A stretch of 64,000 nt of DNA. Source: Euclidia mi (lineage: Eukaryota > Arthropoda > Insecta > Lepidoptera > Erebidae). Position numbers and translations under genes: made by a program. Position 1 is the first letter of the stretch. Every line of letters starts with the position of its first letter. The notes beneath the pieces were generated by a model that was not told the origin of the DNA, did not search any database, and worked only from the letters and a program-made list of their open reading frames with translations. Below, piece by piece: positions 46,900 through 56,815 of the stretch. The stretch spans positions 57,388,047 through 57,452,046 of the forward strand of contig OX123197.2 of NCBI GenBank assembly GCA_944739405.2, in the 5' to 3' direction.

Positions 46900-47079
46900 A
46901 CAGCGCAATTAAAGTTCTCAATATTGCCTTACTGCAATTTATGAGGCACGATATCCTATCCTGATCAGAGAATCCTCTCTCTAAATGTAGGAGCACGACA
47001 CCTTATTCCTTCACAATAAAATTCCACTTTTCTATCCTATATCCCAACAAACATTTTTGTCATTTAATCAAACCTTTTT

Positions 47080-47420
47080 ATGACCTCGAGTCTTATTAAA
47101 GTTATATTACAGTAATTTTTTAACTCTTCGTCATGTACTGGTGCATTATTTGTCCGAATAGTCATATACATTTTTGTCGTATAATAATGTCATATAAACG
47201 TTCTCTCGACTTTTTTTTACAACCGTCATATAATAGCATCTACGACGACGTCTATAAATCTTAATTATATAACTTTTCGTCGTGTAAACGTTTTCGTAGT
47301 ATAAACATCATAATACTGTAAATTTTGTCATATAAGTAATTAACTTTTAAACATCTACTACACGGATAATAATTGTTTACACGTAGTATTTGTAACCATT
47401 ATATATAAGTCGAATATGTA
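47080..47420. repeat. Degenerate GTCATATAA-type iterated motif
   Basis: Variants of (c)gtcatataa / gtcgtataa / cgtgtaaacg occur about ten times (e.g. near 47159, 47178, 47190, 47225, 47280, 47330) with irregular spacing. Such iterated motifs often sit near transposon ends; no transposase is visible. Confidence 0.5.
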
Positions 47421-47646
47421 TTACGAGTGCAACCTGTATATAAAATAATAATAATAAAATAAATAATAATAATAATAAAGCTTAATTTTATTACAAACAG
47501 ATAAGAGGTGACAGTTCATATTTATAAACATTATTCTAATTTTAATTAATAAAATTATAATAAGCATGCACCATTAAAAAAAACACTATTAACTATTTTA
47601 TTATCATAAGCATGCATCGCTTTCTATTATAGTTTTATATTATTAA

Positions 47647-48740
47647 CTAGCTGGTACCCGCGGCTTCGCACGCGGATAGTAATAATATTTTATTTTAACT
47701 TTCATACTTTGCGCGCACCCTACAACCTCCTCAATTAAGCTTTTACGTAAAATTTGTTCTTAGTGGACGCCTAAAATAAATAATGTACAACTAAGCCAAA
47801 TATTTTTTTTTATACGCCTGGCGATTTTCGAAAGTTAATAATAACTGAATATACACATAAAGGTATATATACTACGTAGAGTTGGTATCGTGACAACAGC
47901 GCTACCTACCGAGTCAAATTGTAGCCTGTATGTAGCGCTCTAAAGTCTTCTACCTTGTGGTGAAAATCTCATTTAAATCAGTTCAGGCGTTCCAGAGATT
48001 ACCCCGGACAAACAGAAAGACAGACAGACAGACAGACAGACATACAGACAGACAGACAAAATTGTTAAAAAGGGTTGTTTTGGACTTAGAATCGCGTAAG
48101 TATATGCACTTGAAAAAACATAGTTATTTTGAGATCACAGACAGACACTTCAATTTTATTTGTATGTGTAGATGAGTAGAAGAAGTAAAGACTTGTTATC
48201 GCTACAACAGCGCCAACTACCGGGTCAAATTGTAGCCTATATGTAGCGCTATAAAGTCCTCTACCTTGCAGTGAAAGTTTAATTTGAATAGGTTCAGCCG
48301 TTCCAGAGATTACCCCGGACAAACAGAAAGACAGACAGATAGACAGACAGACAGACGGACAGACAGACAGACAGACAAAAATGTTAAAAAGGGTTATTTT
48401 GGACTTAGAATCGTGTAACTAACTATACCTATGCACTTGAAAAAACATAGTTATTTTGAAACCACAGACAGACACTTCAATTTTATTTATATGTAGAATA
48501 GATGAGTAGAAGAAGTAAAGACTTGTTATCGCGACAACAGCGCCAACTACCGGGTCAAATTATAGCCTATTTGTAGCGCTATATATGTGTAGACGTATAT
48601 GCGCAGACATATGTGTAGATGTATAGATAAGTAAAAGAAGTAAACACTTGTTATCGCGACCAGAACAGCGCCAACTACTGGGTCAAATTGTAGCATGTAT
48701 GTAGCGCTATAAAGTCCTCTACCTTGCAGTGAAACGCGAC
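47647..48740 (+). repeat. Interspersed repeat E with tandem partial copies
   Basis: A full unit (47647-48175) starts ctagctggtacccgcggctt and ends tttgtatgtgtagat, with an internal cagacagaca microsatellite. Its 3' part is then repeated as a unit of about 327 bp (about 48175-48501), and truncated copies follow (about 48501-48615 and 48617-48735), recognisable by cagcgccaactaccgggtcaa. A separate copy lies at 56816-57318. Confidence 0.85.
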
Positions 48741-48895
48741 TATTCAATGCCAATTCAATGACCTTAAAAAAACCATTGAACCCGTTTGAATATTTATACT
48801 CATTGTAGTAAATCGGGTCAATAATTTGTAGGCGTAAGTTCAGTATAAGATCAAAGAGTCTTGATAAAAAATAAATGTAAACAAAACAGAAAATA

Positions 48896-49095
48896 CTGCC
48901 CCATGGTCCCGTAGATTGCGTATGCGTCTGCTGATCGGTCCCGAGTTCGATTCCCGGGTCGGGCAAGTGTTACTGGGAATTCCAAATACTCAGTAGCAGC
49001 ACGCAGTCTGGCAAAGTGCCCGGTAACAGCAAAAGGCTACCCCGCTATTACATGGAACCTACAAACAACTTGGCGAAATTTAGGTATAATATTAC
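48896..49095 (+). repeat. SINE family A (copy 7)
   Basis: Head ggtcccgtagattgcgtatg and gagttcgattcccgggtcggg, body ctcagtagcagcacgcagtct, gtgcccggtaacagcaa. Ends at ataatattacacctc. Confidence 0.85.
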
Positions 49096-49099
49096 ACCT

Positions 49100-49190
49100 C
49101 TTAGCCGTGTGGTTGACGGCATAGAATACAAGTGGCACCACCCCCTATCTTCTGGTGGGTGTCGTAAGAGGCGACTAAGGGATAACACGA
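49100..49190 (+). repeat. Short interspersed repeat scrap
   Basis: gccgtgtggttgacggca ... gtgtcgtaagaggcgactaa, a motif pair I recall from many insect genomes. A reverse scrap lies near 32257. Confidence 0.55.
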
Positions 49191-49230
49191 TGTAAATACC
49201 ATCTTTGCGTAGAGACGGAAAACTCGACAT

Positions 49231-49487
49231 CAAACCCTATACGACTGCCTCGTTGGTCTCGCGGCATAAATGTGCGCATGGGATCGGGAGGTCCCGGGTT
49301 CGATTCCTGGGTCAGGCAGTGTTATTGGGTTTTTCTGTCACGAAATTCTCAGTAGCAGTACGGAGTCTGGAAATGTGCCCAGTACGGCAATAGGCTCGCC
49401 CCTTATTACGTGGGACTAAAGTATATCTGGCGAAAAGTGGGTGTAGAAATACACCTCTGCCTACCTCTTCGGGGTTATAGGCGTGAG
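49231..49487 (+). repeat. SINE family A, full length, alternative head (copy 8)
   Basis: Head ctcgttggtctcgcggcata and ggtcccgggttcgattcctg, body ctcagtagcagtacggagtct, tail cacctctgcctacctcttcgg and ggcgtgag, then an ATGT microsatellite (about 49490-49505). Confidence 0.87.
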
Positions 49488-49502
49488 ATTATGTATGTAT
49501 GT

Positions 49503-49545
49503 ATATTACACATCTGCCTATCCCTTCGGGGATACCGGTGTGAGC
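49503..49545 (+). repeat. SINE family A tail scrap
   Basis: acacatctgcctatcccttc ... ggtgtgag: a second SINE tail directly after the microsatellite of the previous copy. Confidence 0.65.
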
Positions 49546-50054
49546 TTGTTTTTATTTATTTTTTATTTATAGTCTCATATTGTTTTTTATTTATAGTGTG
49601 AGCTTGTAAAAAAGAAAACCATATTATTACCACAAACAGAACAATACATTAGTGTGATCAACAAATTGTTGTTTCTAATTTCTCTGCAATACAGGATTTA
49701 CTCCATAGTGCACCAGTTGCCCTTTAAAAAAAAAGAATAAAATGTATAGTATATATTATCTATGTTGGTCTGTTTGTCTGTATATATGTCTGTCTGTATG
49801 AACGCGTTAAACTCAAAGACTGAACTTTTATACGGTTCTCATGAATACATTGGGTGATTCTTGAGAAAGGATGACTGGTTCGATTAGGATAAATCTTTTC
49901 GTGTTGGATAGCTGATTTATCAAAGAAGGCAAATATAACATCATACTATGAGCTAGCACACAGGTGTAACTGCCGGCTCAGATAGTGATAGGATACGTAC
50001 ACATCAACTGTATCAAATCTGTTTAATTCAATTCTTATGCTACTGACTGATTGA
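49546..50054. other. Spacer, nothing recognised
   Basis: Short duplicated ttttatttatag near 49560-49590; no other feature. Confidence 0.4.
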
Positions 50055-50990
50055 CAGATAATAATAACCCCTCTGGGGCAGCCGTTATCTCATAATGAGG
50101 CTAACGCAATTTCGGAGGGCAGAGTAACAGCTTTCAAACATCACCTTCATCTTGTGATATAAACAAAAAATGTATTTCAGGAGGAATAGAAAGCTTACAA
50201 ACCGCAGGGCAGCTTTGTGGCGACTCTGCGGTCCCGAATGCTTCAGAGAGTCGGTCAGAGCCTCGTCTCCGGCTTGCCTTTACTGGCTGGTTTGAGTGGA
50301 TTTCCAAGAGCGCTCACAGGACTCTCAACTCAGGCTTGCCTTGGTCGGCCGGCCAGAGGGAAGCCGCAAGAGCTACTAGCTCGGGGGTGGAAGTGTCATT
50401 CTCAAGGGCGTAACTACGGTGAAACCCGCTCAGGGTCTCCGTTGTCACGAGACCCACGATGATGAAACCGGTGCCACACCGCTCGACACCCTTAGCCACT
50501 CGCACCGGTGTTGCCCCCTCTGAGTTGGCGAGTCACCACCTGTCATGCAGACGGATACTATGAGAGTATTACTGGTTGGTGTCGTTTGTTATCCATAGCA
50601 TCATTATTACCAGTCCATTTAACACCCATCCCCATAACCCAATTAAATTAGACTCAACATCATAGCAATAGTCCTACATGTGGTGCGGTTAGTCTATAGC
50701 TGTTCTCAGTAGTGCAGTTGTGGAGCCCCCGCAGCATGTGTCGCATCTCATTTTAGATTAAAACTCTCTAAGGGCTTCTGCACGTTTGACCTACGTCTCC
50801 GTGTAAGCCTCCGAAAGGGTCAGGTATTGTTTTAACGCAAAAGTTAGAACAACACCCGTGATAAAGAGAAACATAATAATAATAATAATTTTAGATTAAA
50901 ACTCTCTACGGGCCTCTTCACGTTGGACCCATATCCCCGTGTAAGCCTCCTAAAGGACCGGTTATTCTTCTAACTCCACACTTTAGAAGA
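50055..50990 (+). repeat. GC-rich retroelement-like non-coding unit with duplicated 3' end
   Basis: A GC-rich stretch (50055-50560) is followed by a segment ending in an AAT microsatellite (about 50873-50888). The block ttttagattaaaactctcta ... cgtgtaagcctcc occurs at 50747-50840 and again at 50892-50985. It looks like a LINE 3' UTR whose last about 95 bp was duplicated. No coding part was found and the family is not identified. Confidence 0.5.
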
Positions 50991-51033
50991 ATAGCTGAAA
51001 ACTGAAAAAGAAACAAATAATAAAATATACTAT

Positions 51034-51291
51034 AATAATATTATACCACATACACACATTACCATCTAATCCCAAACTAAGCAGAGCTTGCTTTGTACTA
51101 TGGGTACTAGTTAATGGATAAACATAGGTATATTTTTTTTTTACGTAGGTACATACATATTATACATAAAACCACCCAGACCAAGACAAACATCCATGTT
51201 CATGCACACAAATGTTTGACTTGAGCGGGAATCGAACCCGCGACCATCGGCGTAGCAGTCGCTTACACTCCCGCTGCGCCAACCGGTCGTC
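51034..51291 (-). repeat. tRNA-headed SINE family B, full length
   Basis: Head at the right end (reverse strand): gaccggttggcgcagcggg type A box and cgcgggttcgattcccgctc B box. Body: acccagaccaagacaaac, tactatgggtactagttaat, cccaaactaagcagagcttg. The head lacks the acceptor stem of a functional tRNA. Its 5' end abuts the TAA-repeat tail of the LINE at 51293. Confidence 0.85.
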
Positions 51292-51439
51292 TAATAATAA
51301 TAAATCTTTATTTCAGAGATCCATAGTTTACAATTTATACAGTTAGACACAGTTAAAATTCACATAAAAGCTCCTAAAAAAGTTATAAAACAGAATTCTA
51401 AGTATGGTACTATCATTTTAAGTTATAATATCCACCCGT

Positions 51440-51615
51440 CGGTACGTTGCCGTTGCAATCAGCAGCAGTCTCTCCGTAAGAGTTTTAATAATTGCATTTG
51501 CAATTTTTTATCCTGGACAAGAAAGATGATATTCCTTTGCGCTGTATGGCGTTAAACGTGTCTACTCGAGCATCAAAGAAAATTCCGGAAGCGCTGCAAT
51601 ATTTCTCAAATCCCA
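51440..51615 (-). pseudogene. LINE RT C-terminal segment downstream of the piggyBac insertion
   Basis: Reads KYCSASGIFFDARVDTFNA and IQRKGISSFLSRIKN, the typical late C-terminus of a lepidopteran non-LTR RT. The coding sense continues across the piggyBac insertion to 54436-54465 (FAYNNIF before the TTAA) without a frame change, with the target TTAA counted once. Confidence 0.8.
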
Positions 51616-52149
51616 TTAACACTAGAAGCGCGGAACATCCTGACACCCCTAGAAGCGCGGATGGGTCAATTTTGGCCCTTTTTATATTCGGTACATTATT
51701 GTAAAGTTATATATACAAATAAAACGTGTAATTATAATAATAATGATTTTATTTCGTATTACTCATATTTTTGGCTTAATAAAATAGAAATCATAATCAC
51801 AAATGATCAGAGTTAAACCTAAATAAAATAAAAAAATGGACTTCTCGGACTCTTCGGACTCGCATAATGAGCATATGGAAAACTCATTCGATGTGCACTT
51901 CTTGCAAACTGTTTTTTACAAGCTTTTTCATTTGACACGTCACAAAGAGACTTTAGCTGCCAACGAGTATGTTTCTCGTGACCTCCAGGTATTTCATTTG
52001 GTATTTTATTGCATTTTTATATTAATATGTAGTTTATTTAATTTAAGTCACGCAATGGATAATAAGTATTCAAGTAACAAATAACATATATACAACAGAA
52101 TAAAACTACTTATGCAACTAAACTATCCTAAACTAAACCAATAAAAAAA

Positions 52150-53600
52150 ACAAAATAGACGAGGAAAAACAAAAAAAAAACAAAAAACCCAAACTACGCG
52201 GCGTCAAAAAATTCCTCCGCAACGCTGTGGGCTGGTAGCGTGCCCAGAAGGCTGGCAGCATTGCCACGTTGTATGGCAATGCTTATTCTCTCTGCAAAAT
52301 ATAAACCAGCCCTCTGGTCACGGGAAGCGTCGATCAGCCTTTTAGCGATTTCTTTGTACAGAGCGCGTGCACTAGGCCCCCATGGCCCCAGCATTTCGAC
52401 CCCAAACGGCTCAAAAACATAATTACCAGATAGGTTTCCGTATTTGCGCCGTTTGAGGGTTTCCGCTGATGCAGCAGCAGCGCCAGCCGATCCAGCTGTG
52501 CTTGCAAGATGTGATGGCGCAAGGGTATCGACGCATGTCGCGTCCCATACCAGAGGCCTGCCCATCTTCCAAGCTAATAAGGACATACCGTCTGGTCTCT
52601 TCCCATCGTCGCGTACCAACCCATTCGGTTCAAGATGAGCTGGTACTCCGGCGGTGACAAGAGCTCTACGGATTATGTCGTTAATGTGGGCATGTCGGGA
52701 AAAACACCCAGCACTCTTGCTGCACGATAGGCCATGGTGGCCAAGACGGTCGACGGCTTCACCGCAGTGACAGCGATGCGGAGAATTGCAAACAGCTCCC
52801 AAACGTAGGCGAAGCGATGCGGAAAGTTGTATCGTCCAACATAGTTCCTATGTTGGACGATGGAAGTGCTTGAAGCCATAGCCCCGATTCCCATTCTCCC
52901 ACAGCCAACAAACGGGCGCGCTCTGCAACACTGGATGCAGTAGTTAAAAGATATTCTCTCATCTTGCTACAGAGCGGCCCGTCCCATTGCTTCTGAGAGG
53001 ATAGATATCGGGGTAAGTCAGAGCTCGGGCAAGCCATTTTCCAAGCGTTAATGGCATCAGTCTTGCACGGCACCTCACAATTAACCAGTGTGGGTTCTAG
53101 AATTTTCTTGGTCAATTCCTCAGTGCCGTGGACCGAGGCCAAAATCGCTGGGTGACTTACATCGGTAATTTTGCGAACGCCGAGGCCGCCCAAACGAACT
53201 GGTAAAGTCGCTTGAAGCCACACTTGGTCGTTCATGTCAAGATTTAGAATTTTGCTCAAGGTGTGCCGAATAATATTATCAATGTTTCCAATAGGGATAA
53301 ATGTTTCCAAAAAGGAGTGGACCGCAAGTAATATGTAAATTTTGGAACAAAAAGGCAGTGCCGAATAATTGTGAAAGCCGAATGAATATTAATTTTGTAA
53401 AGCCGTTTTGAAATTTCACAGAAATTTTGTAGTTTTTCATCTATAAAAGATCCAAAAGCGTCGTCAAAAATAGGGGAACTAAGGAGGCGGAAAGAACATT
53501 TATTGATGATTTTAATAAATTTGGCGCCAAGGAATTAAATTTTGTTAAGATCGAAAGGTTATCCAAATTGTCATTAATAAAAATTTCACTCACAATACAA
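52150..53600 (-). pseudogene. LINE fragment with restriction-like endonuclease (RLE type)
   Basis: Reverse-strand RT thumb (53600-53310: INIHSAFTIIRHC, LPVRLGGLGVRKI) followed by a C-terminal domain. That domain has a zinc motif CHCGEAVDRLGHHGLSC (C-x-C-x8-H-x3-C) and KRPDGMSLLAWKMGRP...WDATCVDT, i.e. an RPD-x15-D pattern expected of PD-(D/E)XK restriction-like endonucleases in R2/R4/NeSL/Hero-type LINEs. The frame changes near 52790-52800 and near 53310. The ORF ends at 52194 and an A-rich 3' end (T-rich on this strand) follows at about 52140-52190. The 5' part is lost. It is inserted in the piggyBac-like element. Confidence 0.8.
52831..52861. repeat. 31-bp hairpin in the RLE-LINE coding region
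   Basis: 14-bp perfect arms (atcgtccaacatag/ctatgttggacgat) with a 3-nt loop, inside in-frame coding sequence (SNIGTMLDD). Confidence 0.8.
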
Positions 53601-53619
53601 TATCTAAGAATTTATTTCT

Positions 53620-54060
53620 GATAAGTATAGCATATTATAAATTGTGAAGTGGCAAACGTCTAAATTGGCGAGATGGGGCTTTGATAGAATACCTACGACC
53701 CATTTGATCCACAACATCTACTCCATACTATGAACTCTTGTAAAATGATACTTCATCAGGTTTCTTCTTGTACCACTTTCTATTTGAATACCTGGGTGCA
53801 TAGTGCTAAGGCAAACATGTTTTGTGCTTTCCTTGGTATACTGTCAAAATGATATTGTCTTTTAGTACCATTGTACTGTACAAACTACTGTACTCTTCTT
53901 TTGCTTGTTTAACGCAAGCAGGTATTGCCCGACGAGCTTTATTTATTGTACCAACAATACTTGTTCCGTTTAATTTTAGATTTTCAGCAAGCCTCAGCAA
54001 GGATAGCGACGTGAGAAAGTTACTTACAAGTGATATTTCTTCCTTTCTTTAGCATTCGTA
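53620..54060 (-). pseudogene. piggyBac-type transposase fragment
   Basis: Reverse frame: LRLAENLKLNGTSIVGTINK, RRAIP, YQGKHK, then in a second frame KWYKKKPDEVSFYKSS, GVDVVDQMGRRYS and LPLHNL. This is the order of the C-terminal half of DDE_Tnp_1_7 transposases, and the Asp in GVDVVDQM corresponds to the last catalytic Asp region. Frame changes and a stop make it non-functional. Confidence 0.8.
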
Positions 54061-54470
54061 CCTTGGATAATTTTTTTTAGATTCCAATGACACACCCCCC
54101 ATCCCTATACCCCCGCACCGCAGCGCCACGTATATATAGCGCATAAGTACCTACATTCACCAATCAATGGCATTTTTTGGTTAACTTGGAGGAAATATAA
54201 ACTCAAACTCTAATTTCCGTGACTGGGTCTAAATTGGCACAATCGCACTTTGAGGTAAAATTGGGAAAAAAAAATTATATTGCATTTACGTGCTTGAGGT
54301 CTCGCATAAATAATATTAATTATATTTCATGAAAAGTCATAAAAAGTTACGATTATACGCACAATCAAATATTAGTTAGAGTAGAAAGAAACTCGAAATG
54401 GGTTAAATTTGGAACGCCCGCACTTCTAGTGTTAAAAGTCTAAAAATATTATTGTAAGCGAATGGCATTA

Positions 54471-54765
54471 GGGCGGTTTCAGATTAGCGTATTTTTCTGC
54501 GCGTATACGGTCGTTTCAGCATACGCGCTTACACGCGCGTTACAATACGCGCTTCAAAAAACCGAACGGGCATATTTCGACGTGTTCGCTCGAAACTGTA
54601 GTGACATCTTGTCAGTGTCAACATGGATTCTGACGGCTCGTGCATGTACGAGCTTAGAAGCGTGTCAACGCTCGTACGAGTTACGTGTGTGCCAAAAGGC
54701 GCGCCTACATGCGCTTCCAAAAACGAGCTTATACGCGCGTATAAAACGCTAATCTGAAACCGCCC
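54471..54765. mobile_element. PIF/Harbinger-style MITE with TTA duplication
   Basis: 295 bp with 19-bp perfect inverted ends (gggcggtttcagattagcg). TTA is present at 54468-54470 and 54766-54768. The 3-bp TWA duplication and GGG start suit PIF/Harbinger; other superfamilies are possible. The interior is CG-rich (acgcgcgt repeats) with no real gene; the open frames on both strands are artefacts of the inverted structure. Confidence 0.8.
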
Positions 54766-54779
54766 TTATGCGACCTTAC

Positions 54780-55640
54780 GGTGTAGTAGTAATTTTCACG
54801 TCAGATTCTGCCTTACAAAATTTCCTTGCGACCATGTTACAACACACAAAGAACGTCTCTGCCTTTGTATATCCTCGTCATCGTTTAATTTTGAAGTAAC
54901 AATGTTGCCAAGGTACTTAAAACTTTCTACAGTATTTATCAGTTGTCAACGGAGACGTACATCAGGAACATTTTCGGATCCCTTTCCAACCCTAAAAGTA
55001 ACAATTTCCGATTTTTTTGCATTGTAAACTAATTCGTGTTTGTGCGCATATTGTACGCATGTACCTAAAAGTTTACGGAAACCTTTAAATGTCGGGCTTA
55101 GGAGCATCATATCGTCAGCATAGCTGAAATTGTTAATGTACCTGCCGTCCAACTTAAGCCCACAGGAGTGGCACTCAGCTCCACGACCAGGTCAAATTGT
55201 GTTTGGTCAGTTTGTATTTACGTACAAGTTAAACAAAATTACCCGCTTTGTTTAACTTGTACGTAAATACAAAGCGGGTAATTTTACCCCTCCCTGTCTC
55301 ACTCCACAGGAGAGCTGATAATTGTCAGAGACCTCTGAGTCGGTTGGATTTTCATACCAGTGAGCCAGAAGATCAACCATCTCAGATGCTACCTTAGAGC
55401 CGTACATTTTCGCCCAAAGTAAGCGGTGTTGTTAGGGTAATATTTTACAACTCATTTTCATGAGTATATGAAAGCCAAACTGGCCATCATCTATTTCAAT
55501 TTAATATAATATAATATGTTCATGTACTACTCGTTCAGGTACCTTGGCCACAATCGGCGCCAACGAAATAGGTCTGTAGTTTGACACGCTCGAGATATCC
55601 CCCGTTTTGTTTTTTGTAATAGGTACGACTAACACCACAG
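54780..55640 (-). pseudogene. LINE RT segments upstream of the nested insertions
   Basis: RT pieces on the reverse strand in correct order but several frames: KTGDISSVSNYRPISLAP (about 55600-55540), SEMVDLLAHWYENPT and SCGVRQGG (about 55400-55290), FSYADDMMLLSP (55130-55095), KKSEIVTFRVGKG, then FKYLGNIV and NDDEDIQRQRR (to about 54850). The QGG box runs into a fold-back at 55211-55282 that replaced the expected coding sequence. Confidence 0.78.
55211..55282. repeat. Interlocked inverted duplication
   Basis: 27-bp arm at 55211-55237 pairs perfectly with 55247-55273, and the 9-bp segment attacccgc (55238-55246) pairs with gcgggtaat (55274-55282). Arrangement X, rcY, rcX, Y. Confidence 0.9.
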
Positions 55641-55649
55641 CTGAAACTA

Positions 55650-55795
55650 CTGGTCTTAAGAAGCTGAAATTTAGCACGATTGTGCCTTGGGGAGCTGAGA
55701 GTAGCACTAAGAGAGAGATTTTTGGAAATTCTTCTCCAGAGGGAGTATAACGTCCCAAGGGGGGCGAAGCCACGGGTGAATTCTAGTAGTACAGT
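55650..55795 (-). repeat. Interspersed repeat D (copy 3, diverged)
   Basis: gaagctgaaatttagcacg ... ccttggggagctgaga ... gcgaagccacgggtg ... ctagta, same order and orientation as 21388-21592. Confidence 0.6.
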
Positions 55796-56122
55796 ATACG
55801 GAGGCAAGAATAAACTCGTTAACGGGCTGCAGACATTACGTGACTGTATGGTAAGCTCTTATTGTGATATAGGGGAGTGTTATCTTGATACCCTGTGAAG
55901 TAGGTGCTTGCAGCGTTGCACTGCACTGGACGAAATTTAAAACTGATATTAAAGTTTTCTAAAGAGAACTTAATAGTGTTGTGCGTATTACTTTACTAGC
56001 TAATATTCCTAGCTATTATTCTTATGTACTTGTGTTTGTCACCTTACTTCTCCTGTACTAAATAGTTGAACTAAGTTGGATGGTATCATTTTTCATTTTT
56101 TTTCAAATAGTTTGCTAATACT
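55796..56122. other. Spacer, nothing recognised
   Basis: No supported feature. Confidence 0.4.
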
Positions 56123-56320
56123 ATTGGCGATGCAAAGATTATCCGCGCGCCTCTAGCGGCGAATTTGGACGTTGTCCGGGTACGACACTTTTGACAGCTT
56201 TCAATACAACTTTGCTTCGAGGTTATAGTGGTAATTGTATTGAGCTGTCAAAAGTCTCGTACCTGGACCACTTCCAAATTCGCCGCTAGAGTAGCTAGTT
56301 AGAATCTTAGCATTGCCAAT
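56123..56320. mobile_element. Hairpin MITE
   Basis: About 198 bp folding almost end to end. Outer ends attggcgatgcaaagatt and agaatcttagcattgccaat, inner arms ctagcggcgaatttgga and gtacgacacttttgacagct with their complements, and a loop of about 25 nt near 56211-56235. No coding; superfamily unknown. Confidence 0.7.
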
Positions 56321-56815
56321 TGAACCCTATAAGTGTGGCACTGTAGTTAGTGTCTCACCAAATTTTACAGAAATGCTTATAGAACCAACGTAAATTCTCC
56401 TCTATTGTCAATGCCTCAATTTCACTAGCAGTTTCGCGTGGTTTCGCCTGTCCGAAACTTTCAACCTTTATTTTAACTCTTAGTGATTTCGTATAAAAAC
56501 AATCTTGATTAGTAGGTGTCTACGTCGTAAAAAGAACTTTCTGTGCAAATTACATGTTTCTGCTTCAGTAGTCTGGCGTCTACGATAATATGATGATATC
56601 ACTAATTGATGAATGAAATAAATGTGACGAATCATAATATACTGTGTTTTATCTGCAAACTTTTAACATGTCTGCCATTTAGACCAAAATCACATATTGT
56701 CTGGCTACGCAAAAGTAATTTTGTTTTAATTGCAAACATTTTTCGCGTCACAAATTACATACGCACGTCAAGAGATCTAATAACGTATGTACTAATGTTA
56801 GTACTTTATTTAATA
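56321..56815. other. Spacer, nothing recognised
   Basis: No supported feature. Confidence 0.4.

Larger units (their letters stand above)
51620..54431. mobile_element. piggyBac-like DNA transposon, internally rearranged
   Basis: 2,812 bp flanked by TTAA on both sides (51616-51619 and 54432-54435), with inverted ends cactagaagcgcgg (left) and the reverse complement of cactagaagtgcggg (right). Contains a piggyBac-type transposase fragment on the reverse strand (53620-54060) and a nested LINE fragment (52150-53600). The transposase N-terminus and middle are missing, so it is non-autonomous. An 82-codon frame at 51836-52084 (MDFSDSSDSHNEHMENS) is on the opposite strand and is not recognised. Confidence 0.85.
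51293..55640 (-). mobile_element. Third-family LINE, host of nested insertions
   Basis: Reverse-strand non-LTR element in pieces. RT start at about 55640-55500 (KTGDISSVSNYRPISLAPIV), RT middle at 55480-55160 (CGVRQGG near 55300), RT with the FSYADD motif (55152-54946) through FKYLGNIV and NDDEDIQRQRR to about 54780, then C-terminus at 54465-54436 and 51615-51440 (SASGIFFDARVDTFNA), and a 3' tail with ctgaaataaag plus TTA units at 51293-51325. It is interrupted by a piggyBac-like element and a MITE. The endonuclease region is absent. Confidence 0.82.

Noticed and set aside
48017..48377. CAGA repeats considered as a possible CRISPR-like or satellite array
   Set aside because: Simple 4-bp microsatellites inside interspersed repeat E; no spacer structure and the DNA is eukaryotic.
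11145..51291. tRNA gene candidates from A/B-box-like sequences (e.g. near 11150, 37850, 48905, 49250, 51240)
   Set aside because: All lie in repeated units with a common SINE body and tail, and none forms a full cloverleaf with an acceptor stem.
51836..52084. Possible piggyBac transposase N-terminus (acidic MDFSDSSDS start)
   Set aside because: It is on the strand opposite to the recognised transposase fragment and lacks any conserved block; acidity alone is not enough.
54462..54752. 96-codon open frame
   Set aside because: It coincides with the MITE and starts before its left end; openness comes from CG-rich inverted sequence.
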